The position numbers were made by a program, and so were the translations under genes. This document shows positions 1 through 11,200 of a DNA stretch of 64,000 nt, one piece after another. Origin of the DNA: Sarcophilus harrisii (Eukaryota > Chordata > Mammalia > Dasyuromorphia > Dasyuridae); NCBI RefSeq assembly GCF_902635505.1, contig NC_045429.1, positions 425,781,669 to 425,845,668 of the forward strand, in the 5' to 3' direction. The notes under the pieces were generated by a model. It had not been told where the DNA came from. It saw only the letters and a list, made by a program, of their open reading frames with translations, and searched no databases. Position 1 is the stretch's first letter, and every line of letters begins with the position of its first letter.

Positions 1-18
1 ACATACACACCCCACACA

Positions 19-54
<36 letters not shown>
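1..54. repeat. (CA)n microsatellite
   Basis: Alternating CA dinucleotides with a few T interruptions run from the window edge to about position 54. The array probably continues to the left of the window. Confidence 0.95.
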
Positions 55-2551
55 GCCATTCACTTTGGTTGTAGGTCATGGGGCAGCAGAAGAAAAAGCA
101 AACAAAATCTGTTCAAACCCCATTTTCTGAAGAGTATTGCCATTTAAATAAAACTTCCAATAGTACAGATAATGATATGTGCGATGTTGGGGTGTTATTT
201 GGGGCTTGACTTATCATGTGGTCAACTGATGGATTCCATCCTTCCCTTTTTCCCCTCACCTCATAAACAGCACTGCTATCTATAATCAGCTTAGTTGTCT
301 CCACTATGGCCGTCTGTGTCCTGCTGATGATAGTTGAAGGGAACAACTTGGGAAGAAATAGGAAGTTTTGGTTATGGTAGTTTTTTTGTTTTTGTTTTAA
401 GACACATTTAAGTTTCTGAGCACATATGTATCATTGCTCATCTCTTCTCTCCTAAAGTCAAATTTTAAAATTCAGACATCCTTCCCAAATAGTTTTACAA
501 GTAATCTTTGGGACAGAATGAACATCCTTCTCCCCCTCTCCCCCAATCTTAAAATTCTCATTTATGGAAATGCTAGAGAAAGGTATTTTCTAGCTAGGTA
601 AAAATAGAGGTTGATGATAGATAATCTATATAAAGTGTGAAGTAAAGCAGTTGGTGTGACATATTTCTGTTCTTCATAAACACGTTTAGGGATGGGACCA
701 GGATCATAAGTGACTGCTATTCACAAGTTTGCACTTAGGTCTTTGCCTCTGCTTCCATATCTTTTTCTTTACCGTTTCCCTTTGTTTCTACTCTTGGTTT
801 GTCCAAAAAGAAAATCACACAACTGAGATCTAGTCATATGGAAACAAATGCTTCTCAAATTGGGGAGGGTTTGTCCTTTGTCTCCAGGCCACTGCCCCAG
901 ACATTTCTGTACTCAGAATTTGGACTTCTTGAGTTACTGTTTCTGGTATCTAGAAAACAATTTTTTCTCTGGGATGTCAGCAGTCTATCACAATGATTGA
1001 CTAGGAGAGGGGGGAAATGTTTTGTTTCCCCTTTGCATCCCACAAGTTTCTAAATAAAAATCTAGCATTTTTTAATTGCTATATATACTTGGGATGTATA
1101 ATTTCTTACTCCATAAGAGAAATGTGGATAGAAGAGGACCTGATGGATCTTAATTTCTAGGATTCATGTACAGCAATCCTCAATCTCCAGGCAGGAAGAA
1201 AAGGTCTATCCCTGCCCTCAAAGGGACCTAATTGCTGTAAAAGCTTGAGGAAAACAAGGGTGAAATTGTCATTTGTCTCCACTCTCAGTTGAGCCCTTGC
1301 GTTGCTACTGTTTCCTTTGTCTTTGTGATTTTGTGTTTTTTCCTGCCCTCCTTTTTTCCCTTCCCTCCCTCCCAACATATACACCCGATATGGAAATGGC
1401 CTTGTGAGAATTTCCAACTGGGTAATTGAAATAGTATCTGCTGAGGTCGTCAATAGCTCCATCAGGTTTCTTGTACTTTCTTCCCAGGCCAGGAAAGAGG
1501 AATGGGATCAGAAAACTGAGACTTGCTGAATGGAGGGCAGTTGGATTGAGGGGGTGGGGGGAGGGGGAGATTGATGTTTGGCAGGGGGTGGTGAACAGTG
1601 GAGAGATAATAGAAGGTATGGTTCTCTGTCTTGTTAGAGCAAGCTTACTTTGGTATTAAAGAAAGGAAACCATGTTTAAGCCTTTCAGAGTGTTTGATGT
1701 AACTTATTCCACATTATTTATTTGAGCTTAGAGGTTCATGTCTTGTGTAGTTAGGGTGCTAAAAAAAAAAAAAATCCATCTGCCTAATGTGTGTCTTTAG
1801 CCCAACTCTTCTCCCTTTTACTGATTCTCCAAGGTTCCCTGCAGCTCCCTACATTCATGCACAGTCTTGTGGGAATGGCTGGGTTAGTAAGCAAAGAAGC
1901 AGTTCAGTAACATTGAGCCCTAAAATGTTGGGGGAGTTAATATGATTACTGAATACTGAAATAGACTTCCTTTGGGGGAAGGGAGGAAGAGAGAAGGGAT
2001 GTGTTTCCCTTTGGAATATAAGAATGTGAATTATTTCTGCTGCTCTTTGCTTAAACTATATGTGGTGTTTACTTGAAAAAGCTCTCTCACCATTTGATTT
2101 CATCAGAAGATGGCCTGAAAGGTGCCCAAAAAGTAGACTCCTGAATGTTTGAGGGTTTATGGGTTTGTTTGTTTGGGGGGGAGGGGGGAGGTTTTCATTA
2201 AAGCATGATGGTTAATGCCTAAAAGGAAAACTTTGTTGTACAGTTTAAAAGACAGAATTTTGGAGGCTTTTTTTAAAGCCAGAAAATATTACATATTTGT
2301 GTTTGAGGATGGAGGTGAGAGTTAGTAACTTAACTCTCAGCTGTTAACTTCAAAGAAAACTATCTACAACGGTAATAGAAGATACCCGTGTATATATATA
2401 TGTATGTTAAGACAAGAAAAGAGGGGGGGGAAAAACCATTTCTGGTATACATAACATGAACTGAGAGATTTTAGTCTTTCTGTGTCTGTGATTTAAACCT
2501 CTTTGACCATGCTCTGACTTTTGTATTTTACCTTGAGTTTAAAAAATTAAC

Positions 2552-2557
2552 AATAAA
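2552..2557 (+). terminator. Polyadenylation signal AATAAA
   Basis: AATAAA is followed about 20 bases later by a GT-rich segment near 2580. It would end the putative upstream-gene 3' UTR. Confidence 0.6.
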
Positions 2558-2599
2558 CAAAATATTTTTACACAACATCGTGTGTCTTGACACAGACAT

Positions 2600-5500
2600 G
2601 ATTATCATAAAAGGAAAGAAAAGTCATTGCTGAAATCCTTACTGCTCACTGTGAAATCACAGACAGAGAACTGGGGGACAGGGAAGGGGAAGGGAAGGGA
2701 AGGGAGTGAGATTACACTGGCACCGCTTTAAGCTTTGTGAATAGAATCAGATGAAGAGATCCTAAACATTGGCAAAAGTTTGGTGTTTTTGTCACTACAA
2801 AATCTGCTTATCTGGGGCCCATTTCTCTGAGTCCTAATCTTCTGCCTCTTAGACTGCCCTCCAAGTGAGGACTGCAGTATGGAGGTGAATGTATGGGGAG
2901 GCAAAAAGGCATCTAGATAATGTGAATACGCTTTGCTTTCTAATTCTAAAAGACTTGGTCCTATTATGAAGTTGCTGGTTTATGCAGAATTAAGCTGCAG
3001 CTGTTATTGTTTTGAAACCGCTGTAAATGACTGCTTTACTTTTTTTTCTTTCTCTTTTTTTGGAGGGTGGGGTGGGTAGGGGTGGGAAGGGGGAGTGCCT
3101 GTTAAGCTTAAAAATAGATATGTTGGATTGATAGTCTCACGTGTTCGGTGTGGAAAACTAAAGTACCTGCATTTAAAGGTAACAACAATGAAACTGCAGA
3201 TCCTTTGAAATGTATATTGATAACATTTAATAAAATAACTAGTTCTAAAGGTTTGACATTTTTCTTTGAGATTCTGGACCCCTGAGGAAGCCCTCAGGTT
3301 TCCTCTGATGAGTGCAAGCAGGAGACTGAAGAGCAGCTGACCTTATTATCAGAGAGCTGGCTTGTGGTCAAAATCTTACTTTTTTTCCAGCAGACATCAT
3401 ATGATTCCCAGGACCAGTGGTGAAACCAACAGCAGGAAACCAGAAGAAGGAAACCAGGATATGTCTCCGAAGAAAGGGTTGCGTGTCCTTTTGCTTTAGA
3501 GATGTATTTATTGTGCACACTTGTGGGCCTACACAAGAGGTGTTGTAGACCAATGGTGTCAGACTCAAAGGAAACATTTCCTGACCACATATATACTTTA
3601 AAAACCACAAATCAGCATTATCTATGTTGTATTTTTATTTATTATGTTAAACATTTCCCAATTACATTTTAATCCAGTTCAGGCTGTATCCCAGAATTTT
3701 GTGGTTCCAGTTTTGACACCTCTGTTGTAAACTACACTGTGTCCTTCCCTTTGCCTATTACACACATCCCTTTCCTCCAGGCCTTTCCCCATATTTATTC
3801 AGTTCCCTCAATATCACTTTTTGTTTTCCAGTTTAATAAAGAATGCTCTCCTCTGTAGTGTTGTTTACTTATCAAAAGGAGCCTTTGCACATTTTTTGAT
3901 CATCTCCCTCCTGGGACTTAATTTTGCTGCGATCTATGAGTAATAGTTATGTGGTGAAAAGGAACAGGGCCATTTTCTATGTCTTATTCTTCTTACAGTA
4001 GACTTAAGAGGAAAGGGTAATAGATGTAAAAGGTTAAAAGTACTTCTGAGAGGAGGATTCATAAAGGGAGGGAAGGGTACTGACATGCACTGTTTAGGTG
4101 GTTAAACTGAAAAACAATTTGTAGTCAGCTATCTGGGCATACAAAATAGTAATAATGAAAACTGTGGAAGTCTGGCAGTCAGCATAGCCTCCATATTTAT
4201 TGTTGCTTCCTTGCCAAGTGATCTTTTGTAGTTTAGAATTCTTATTGCTTTCCTCTACCCAACCCTATGTAGCCTACTAAATGAATCTTTGGTGCTCATC
4301 TGGTTTTACCGATTAAATCACTCATTGAAGGTGGTTTCAAAATCCCTCTGATTAGATGATGTTATTATGGGATGTAATTGGACACTTTAAAAAATAGCAA
4401 TGTCCCCAAACAATCCCAAGTATCCCCTTGTTATCTTTCCCAATTCCAGAATGGGGAATTCTCTTCATTGCCCTAAGTTTTTCTGTTATAGTGATACCTT
4501 AATATCACTAAAGAAAATAATTGCTCAGTTTATTTTTTACTTAAGCTCACATGTAAATTGCTACAATCACACATACTAGAAGGGTTTAAACAAACTTTTG
4601 GTATTGGGGCGTTTCTCATACTTTCTAATGAGTAACTGCATAGACAAGCCTAGTCAGCTGCTATTGTTCACAATAGCTGAGTAATAACTCATTGGGGCTG
4701 CATAGACGGGACTATGAGAACAACTCATTATCGAGTTATGGGCAATCAAACAGGTTACCCCCCCCCCTCCCTTTTTTCCCCACTCCTGAGTGGAATTCTA
4801 AGAAAGATAAATAATTCCCTGGCTCCTCCCTCTACCACCATTACCCTAAGCCTTGCACCCCTAGGAACCAGAACATATATTTGAAATGTAGTTATTTGGG
4901 GATAGAGAATATAATCTTGTCTACAGATTCTGATTATTATGCAGCAGTGTATTAATCCCCTCCTGTCCAGTTTCCTGCTGTCTTACTAGTTAGATGTCAA
5001 AACGGTGATAGAATGGGTAGAACAAGCAGTTCCTGGTGGTGTGAGCAAGATAAAGTTTCTTGTGTTTGACTCAAAAGAATAGTGGCTAACGCAGTCTACC
5101 CCAGAAATCATCTACTTTATATCAGGCAAAAGACCTCTCCTAGAGGTTGCTGCATTTTTTTTTTTTTTTAATTCCTCTTCTGGCAAATCAGTTTTCCCTT
5201 GTGGAATGGAACGTAGGCAAGATGCCCAGTCTTCATCCATTAAGGACAGAAAAGTAGGAAACCTAGTTATCTACTATTTTAATGGCTATGGGCTGTCGAC
5301 TCACCTTGTCACAAATGTACTAAGATCCAAGTTCTTAAGGAACTACAAAACAGTTTAGAAAGGAAGGAAGGCCAAGGATCCTTCTCGATTCTTATGAAAC
5401 CAGACCAAGGATATTTCCTTGGCCCCTTTTGCCCTCCACATCAGAGCTTTGTGTGCTCTTCAAACAATCTCTTAAAAGAGTGAAGTCATTTATGTTCCCT

Positions 5501-6450
5501 TTATCTTTGCTTCCTTATGCTTAGTGTCCTTATTTCTTTTAAAATCTTAGGACATTGAAAGGGATATCCTGAAAAAGGAAATTAGTATTTTCTTATGGCC
5601 AATGAGCTATCTGTTTACCTGCCTTCTCTGGGAAAAAAAATCCTTAAAGTGTCTAGGAAATTAAGTGCTTTTTTTCCTTCTAAGGGGTTTCTAGGAGAAT
5701 TTGACAATTTGACCCAAGTTCTTTGAGGGATTTAATCTGTTGTACTTTCAGCCAAATCTTTTTCTTGATCTTTGGAAAAAATTGATGTAGTACTGTAACA
5801 ATTGTCTTTAACAAATTGCTTGCTTCATTGAGAGCTTTACTCAATCTGAGCATATGTGCTGATGGGAAATGGATTCAGATCATTTTTCTTGGCAAAAGAT
5901 TCCACTATACTCACGGATCTGAAAAATGAGTGTGCTCAACTCCCAGGTGGGAGGGATATAACTGGTGGTTTTGGTAACGGAATAATGCCTCTTTGCTCTT
6001 GAATATGGGAAGGAGCTGATGATCTTCTAAAATAAAATTACTAGGGATTCTTTGTCCGTGACCTCAATTTGCCATGCTTCTTTTTTTTATCCTTAGTCTT
6101 TTAGAGGAACATTTGTGAGACATCTCTCGTATTTTCTATCTAGTATATTCCCTTCTCTGGGTTTTTAGCCTCTGATCTTTGGGAAAGGCTCTCAGAAAAG
6201 GAACCCTATTTGATCCTTTTTTTCCTTCAGTGTTAGCATGACACTGAAGAACATTGAATGACAGGGAGGAATGAAGAAACCTCAGCTCTAAGGATAGATA
6301 TATCCCAGCCAGACTAACGGGTTAAATTTCCTAGAGCTGGAACTGGTCTCAATCACTAGTCAGGATAGTAATTAGGTGATTCAGAGTTAAGTCTGTTCTG
6401 TAGAGGTGACTGGAGAGAACCTTCTTTTCTCTTGTGGCTCAAAACTGAAA
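2600..6450. other. Intergenic DNA without a recognised gene
   Basis: Between the putative upstream polyadenylation site and the L2 element I see no supported gene. It holds a short polypurine tract (2676-2706), a hAT MITE (3551-3724), short homopolymer tracts (for example the T run at 5156-5170), and otherwise unassigned AT-rich DNA. Frames of 80-104 codons on the minus strand at 3294-3610 have no recognisable product. Confidence 0.6.
3551..3724. mobile_element. hAT-type MITE (non-autonomous DNA transposon)
   Basis: The ends are imperfect terminal inverted repeats: CAATGGTGTCAGACT at the left against TTTTGACACCTCTG at the right. They are flanked by 8-bp target-site duplications, TTGTAGAC (3543-3550) and TTGTAAAC (3725-3732), matching at 7 of 8 positions. 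An 8-bp duplication and CA..TG termini are hallmarks of the hAT superfamily. At 174 bp it has no transposase, so it would have been moved in trans. Confidence 0.85.
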
Positions 6451-6454
6451 AGCA

Positions 6455-7005
6455 ATTTTAATGATTCAATTCAAGTAGCTTTACTAAAATCAGGGCACTG
6501 TGCCAGTCACAAGGAATACAAAACAAGTTGCTCTTGAGGAGCTTTATGTTATAATAGATATAACTTGTGTGCAAATAAATACAAAATAGTTACTACAAAG
6601 GAGGTTTTGCTAATATCTCTGAAAAGATCAAATGCAGGAGAAAAGTACCAAATTGGAGCTTTGAAGGAAACTAGGGATTCTACTGCTCTGGTGTGAAGGT
6701 AGGAGTGTGACATGCTAGATATGGAAAAGCACTTATACAGTAACAGGCAGAGGTGGAATGTCATGGGGAGAGGAGAGGAACAGCTAGTCTACCAATTGGT
6801 TGTAGCTTACAGAAAGGAAAGTAATGTGAAATAATGTTGGGGGTGGTGAGGGGAAAGCTAGATTGTGGAAAACCTAAAATGGCAGGCAAGATTTTGCATT
6901 TCATCCTAGAAACAAGGTGACAGTTTTTGAGAGTGGGGCTGATGTATTCTAGGACTATATGGCAGTTAAGTAGAGGACAGACCAGAGAGGCAAGCAGGGA
7001 AGTGA
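6455..7005 (-). mobile_element. LINE L2 fragment
   Basis: The + strand begins with the reverse complement of the L2 3' end (GGGCACTGTGCCAG type) and runs into sequence which, read on the minus strand, resembles the C-terminal part of the L2/CR1-clade reverse-transcriptase polyprotein. It is an old, decayed copy. Confidence 0.65.
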
Positions 7006-7299
7006 AATAGGTTTTTGAATTTTTCCAGGTGAAATGAGAAGAGAGCCGGAATTAGGGTTGTGCCCTTTTGATTCCACAGATAAGGCAGTTGGCCCCGGAG
7101 AAAAGTCACTTCATGTTACTGAGCAATTGTCAGACTTTTCAAATATGGATTTGCTAAATCTTTTCGCGTGCTTGTTCTTTGTTTTAAGGGATTATTCCAT
7201 GGAAAAGGGTGACTGAGGGGAATACATTGATGTAAAGAAAAATTATAAAAATTGACTTTAAAATTAATGAAAAAATAAGGTACAGGAGAAAGTTACTGT

Positions 7300-7775
7300 G
7301 CAGATTTGGACTGATGAGCCGATGAAACCTTCCGTGGAGCGTTGGGTGCACACTGCTCTCCTCCAGCGGGAGGAGTATGGGGTGTCTGGGGCGCCGTGCT
7401 CATCCCCACCCCTTTTCCCTTTTTCCCCACTGAGTGAAGCAGGGGTGAGGACTTCTGCGTGCCTTATTCCTGTCCAGTTGTATGTGATCTGCATGCGCCC
7501 ACTTGTGTAACCTTGCCCACAACGTTTCTTTTTCTCTCTCCATTTCAGGCTGTTCCGCAGGCCAGAAGACAGAGGCCAGATCTGGGCTCCTGGATCTATG
7601 ACTCGGGCCAAAGACTCAGCCCCCTCTCTCCCTGCCCCTCAGGAAGCTCTGACCTCTGTAGCCGCGCAGAGTCAATAAGCTTCTCTGAGGGAAAACCCAC
7701 CGTCCTCCAGAGACCCTTCGTCCTCATTTTCCTTGTGACTGATTCAATAAACAGATTCAGCCCCAGTCTCCGGTG
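7300..7775 (+). other. Unassigned terminal-exon-like unit upstream of TARS2
   Basis: A long pyrimidine tract ends in a strong acceptor (CAG at 7547-7549). It is followed by GC-rich sequence, an AATAAA at 7746-7751 and a GT-rich downstream element, which is the layout of a last exon. A GC-rich block at about 7300-7446 ends in GGG followed by GTGAGG, a possible donor, so a two-exon reading is possible. I recognise no protein in any frame. Alternatives are a non-coding transcript end, an alternative end of the upstream gene, or an LTR fragment. Confidence 0.35.
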
Positions 7776-7859
7776 TCCAGATTTAGTGTGGGAAGGAGAG
7801 GCTAAGGGCAGGGAAGCTCGGCCCCACGGTCGGCAGGAGGCGCCGGCTTCGTAGTGCGA

Positions 7860-8287
7860 GGTGAGAGCCGCGATGGGCAGTCCTGGGTGGGGGCCAGGAG
7901 GATGCTCCGGGCTTCAGAGAGAACACGTGTCCGTCACGTGCTCATTTGCATGTTCGTTTAAAGGTCGAGGGGGCTTCCGGGCGCCCTCCCTAGGTGCCGG
8001 GTGGGCAGCTTAGTCAGGCTCGGCCCCCGAAACTGCCCTCCGGTAGCCGGAGGAGCTCAGATTCAGGCGGCATCCCGAGCCGCCCAGGTAGGCGGAACCT
8101 TTGGCAGCGGATCCCCCTGCTGCCTGGGGTATGTTTTTTCAAGCGTTCCCAGAACGGTTGAGTGGCAGGCTCCTCGGCCAATGGGCGAAGGCGGTCTAGG
8201 ACCGGAAGCCTAGTGGGGACGAAGGAGACCGGTAAGAGCCGTTTCCGGGACAAGCTCAGTGGCAGCTTTTGCTTGGAGCTCGGCGGT
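7860..8287 (+). promoter_or_regulatory. TARS2: TARS2 CpG-rich promoter and 5' UTR
   Basis: CpG density rises sharply from about 7790 and stays high through exon 2, as in housekeeping promoters without a TATA box. Candidate sites are an E-box CACGTG (7935-7940), an octamer ATTTGCAT (7944-7951), a CCAAT box (8178-8182) and an ETS-type CCGGAAG (8202-8208). Transcription probably starts between about 8210 and 8280. The start codon at 8288 has G at -3. Site calls are by motif only. Confidence 0.7.
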
Positions 8288-11200
8288 ATGCGTGGGCCGT
8301 GGCGGCGCCTCTGGGCCCGGAGGGCTCCGGGCCGCGGCTTGCATACGGTGCGTGCGGATCCCTGGATGGGTCCCCTGCCCCCGAAACTGCGCGCCGGCCC
8401 AGCCAGCGTCCGGCCCATCCCCCCCCCCCCAGCGTCGTGTCTCCTCTCCCCCCCAGGCCCCCGCGACCACCCTTCCCCGCCGGCTGGCCGAGAGGCTGGG
8501 CCTTTTCGAGGAGCTATGGGCGGCGCAGGCGGAGAAGGCCCGGAGGCAGCGGCGGCCCATCCGTGTCCTGGTTCCCGGAGGCCGCAGGCTGGAAGGCGAA
8601 GCCTGGAGCACCACCCCCTACCAGGTAGCGCGGCAGATCAGGTAGGTGGTGGAGAAGCGGCGCGGGCCGCGGGCGGGGCTCCCGACCCCTGGGGGCCCAG
8701 CACTTCGTGACCCCCATTTCATAGAGGGGTAAACTGAGGCAGGCAGCGGCACAGGCGCTGACCAGACTGAAACGCGGGACTCCCGGGCCACCGCTCTCGA
8801 GGCCCCACCAAACTCCCTCCCTTTCTCTGGGGGGGGGGGGGGTGACAAGCTGGCGCCCGTATTTGTGCCCCAGCTTGCAGGGGAGCGGGTCCTGACCCAG
8901 GCCTTTCTCTCCCCACTCCCCTCCCCCCCTCCCCGTCTCAGTTGTTCCCTGGCAGACAGCGCTGTAGCGGCCAGAGTCAACGGCGTCCTCTACGATTTGG
9001 ACCGGCCCTTGGAGGGCGATGCCGACCTGGACTTCCTGACTTTTGATTCCCCCGAAGGAAAAGCGGTAAGCGAGCCCTCCTCCGAACCTCCTCCAAGTCC
9101 GGCTGGTAACTGAGGTGGAAAACCCTCCTCACGAGGTTCTCAGGCCGAATCTGTCCCACCCTTGAAGGCCGCTTCGGTCCTTCCCTAGCAGTACTAAGCA
9201 GGCGGAAGCTCTTCCAGACCTTCTGCACAGACTTGGGGTTGCTGCCTCTCCAGATTGGGCCAAGCTGAGCTTTGTCCGTCACTGGGCTTGTAACCAAAGC
9301 CTTTCCGGCCTGCTGATTAGGATAACTGGCCTTTCTATGTAGCTCTGTAAAGTTTGCATTTGCGACTTATGCTCACAGAACCTTCTGAAAGCCAGTGCAT
9401 TGAATAGGGCAGCACTTCTTAAACTTTGTCCACTTAAGACCCCTTTTTGCCTCATAGGCATACAGACCAAACATTTACTGATAGTAAATCATAATTTCAT
9501 GATTCCCACATCCAGTTACTCAACCCCATATGGGGTAGCAGCCCATAACTCAAGAAGCTTTGGAATAGAGGAAGTTAGGTAGACTTTGTCAAGTTCTTTT
9601 GGTTTGATTTCTATAATTGTCACATTAAGTGCAGCTAGGTATTACAATGTCCCTTTTACAAATGGGAAAACTAAGACTCAAACTGCTCAAGTGTCTTGCC
9701 CCAAATCCAGGTCTTCTATTAAGTTTTTTCCAGGCCTCCCTCCCTTCCCCCAGCATACAGCATGGACAGGTACTGGTAGAAAGGACAGATAGGTAGCATA
9801 CAACACTGAAAGACATTAAACCAACAAAACTACTTTTGAGAATTATCTGTTATCCTCAAAAGCGTATTGACCTTCTCTTCCAGCCATCTAAGATCTGGGG
9901 AAGATCTTAGAGCTTATGTAGTCTAGGCCTCTCCTTTTACAGATGAGGAAACTAAGACAGCATTCATATGATTTGCTCAAGGTCACACACATCTGCAGTC
10001 CTCTTGAGTTTTTGTGAAGGCCGCGTATTTTTAAATCAGCCGGAGTCAGGAATTCAGGTTAGGGGAAAATCGTCAGTCTTTATTCTCAGTGAAGAAAGAT
10101 CAGAGGTGGAAGGGAATCGGCGATAGCAACGTGTGCAGCTGAGTCAAGAAGCTAGCTAGACCAGCAGCCACACGACCAGCAGCTAGGAGTATGGAACCCA
10201 GGCCCAATCCCTCTCAGCTTCTCTTCCTGTCTCTCTCTACCTCCACCCACCAAAATCGTCATTTCCTATACAACACATCAGGACTTGCAGGGAGAGTGGG
10301 CAGGGACCATTCTTTATCCAATCATGTATATTAATAGAGTATAGCCCAATTACTATTTAGCCTCACGGGCTTGGGACCTCAGTGCACCTACTCAAACCTC
10401 AGCCCATTACAAGTTTTCTTCTCCACAGTGTATCCCACAGCCAGACTGTCTTCCACTTTCCCCTTTCCTGGTTTATTCAGCTAATGCAGATTGACTTTAA
10501 TCTAATTCAGATACAACCTGTCACTAAGCTGTTTGGGGGAAGAAAGAAAAGATGAGAAGACCAAGAGAATTCTATATGTTTGGTGCTGAAAAAGAAAGTT
10601 AATAGACTTAAGATAAAGCCCTGTCTAAAGCTTTCATAAGTATAAGAAGCAAGATCAACATAGAGTCACAAAAGCCAAGTAGAATTAATGTTTCATGTAG
10701 AAGGGAACAAAGAAGGAAATATACACCTCTTAACTTTCCTTATACCCTCTTTTCATTTATTCATGGCTAATGCAGGAAATAGGGTGGGTAGTAAGAATAG
10801 AATAAGACAGAGAGGAAATATGTGTTCTAATCCACACTTCTACTAAATAGCTATTGGACTTTGGGTATTCTCTGGATCACTTTGCTGGACCTCGTTATCC
10901 TCACCTATAAAATTAAGGGTTTGAACTAGAAAATTTCTGAGGTCCTTTCCAGCCCTAATGTATTTTATTTCTGCCTTAATCTTCTTCCACCTTCCTGCAG
11001 TCCTCCTGCAGGACTGAGGTTACCTGAGGTTAACAAGGCAAGGAGCTAATTAATTATAGAATGTTAAATGTCGGGAGGGAAAGATACTCATTACTCCTTT
11101 CTTTTGATTCCAGTTGTTCTGGCATTCTAGTGCCCATGTTCTGGGGGCAGCTGCTGAACATCTTCTGGGTGCCCTACTCTGCCGTGGCCCCAGCACCTCT

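Larger units (their letters stand above)
1..2575 (+). other. Probable 3' UTR of the upstream gene (RPRD2 by synteny)
   Basis: No long coding frame is present. The stretch is AT-rich with G-rich islands (for example 1549-1595), few recognisable repeats, and ends in an AATAAA at 2552 followed by a GT-rich element. TARS2 follows on the same strand, and in other mammals RPRD2 lies immediately upstream of TARS2 in the same orientation with a long 3' UTR. The RPRD2 assignment is therefore inference from gene order; no RPRD2 coding sequence is visible. Confidence 0.45.

Noticed and set aside
8001-8980. Many long frames on both strands in the TARS2 CpG island
   Set aside because: GC-rich DNA lacks stop codons by chance. 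Only the segments spliced as TARS2 exons 1-3 match a protein.
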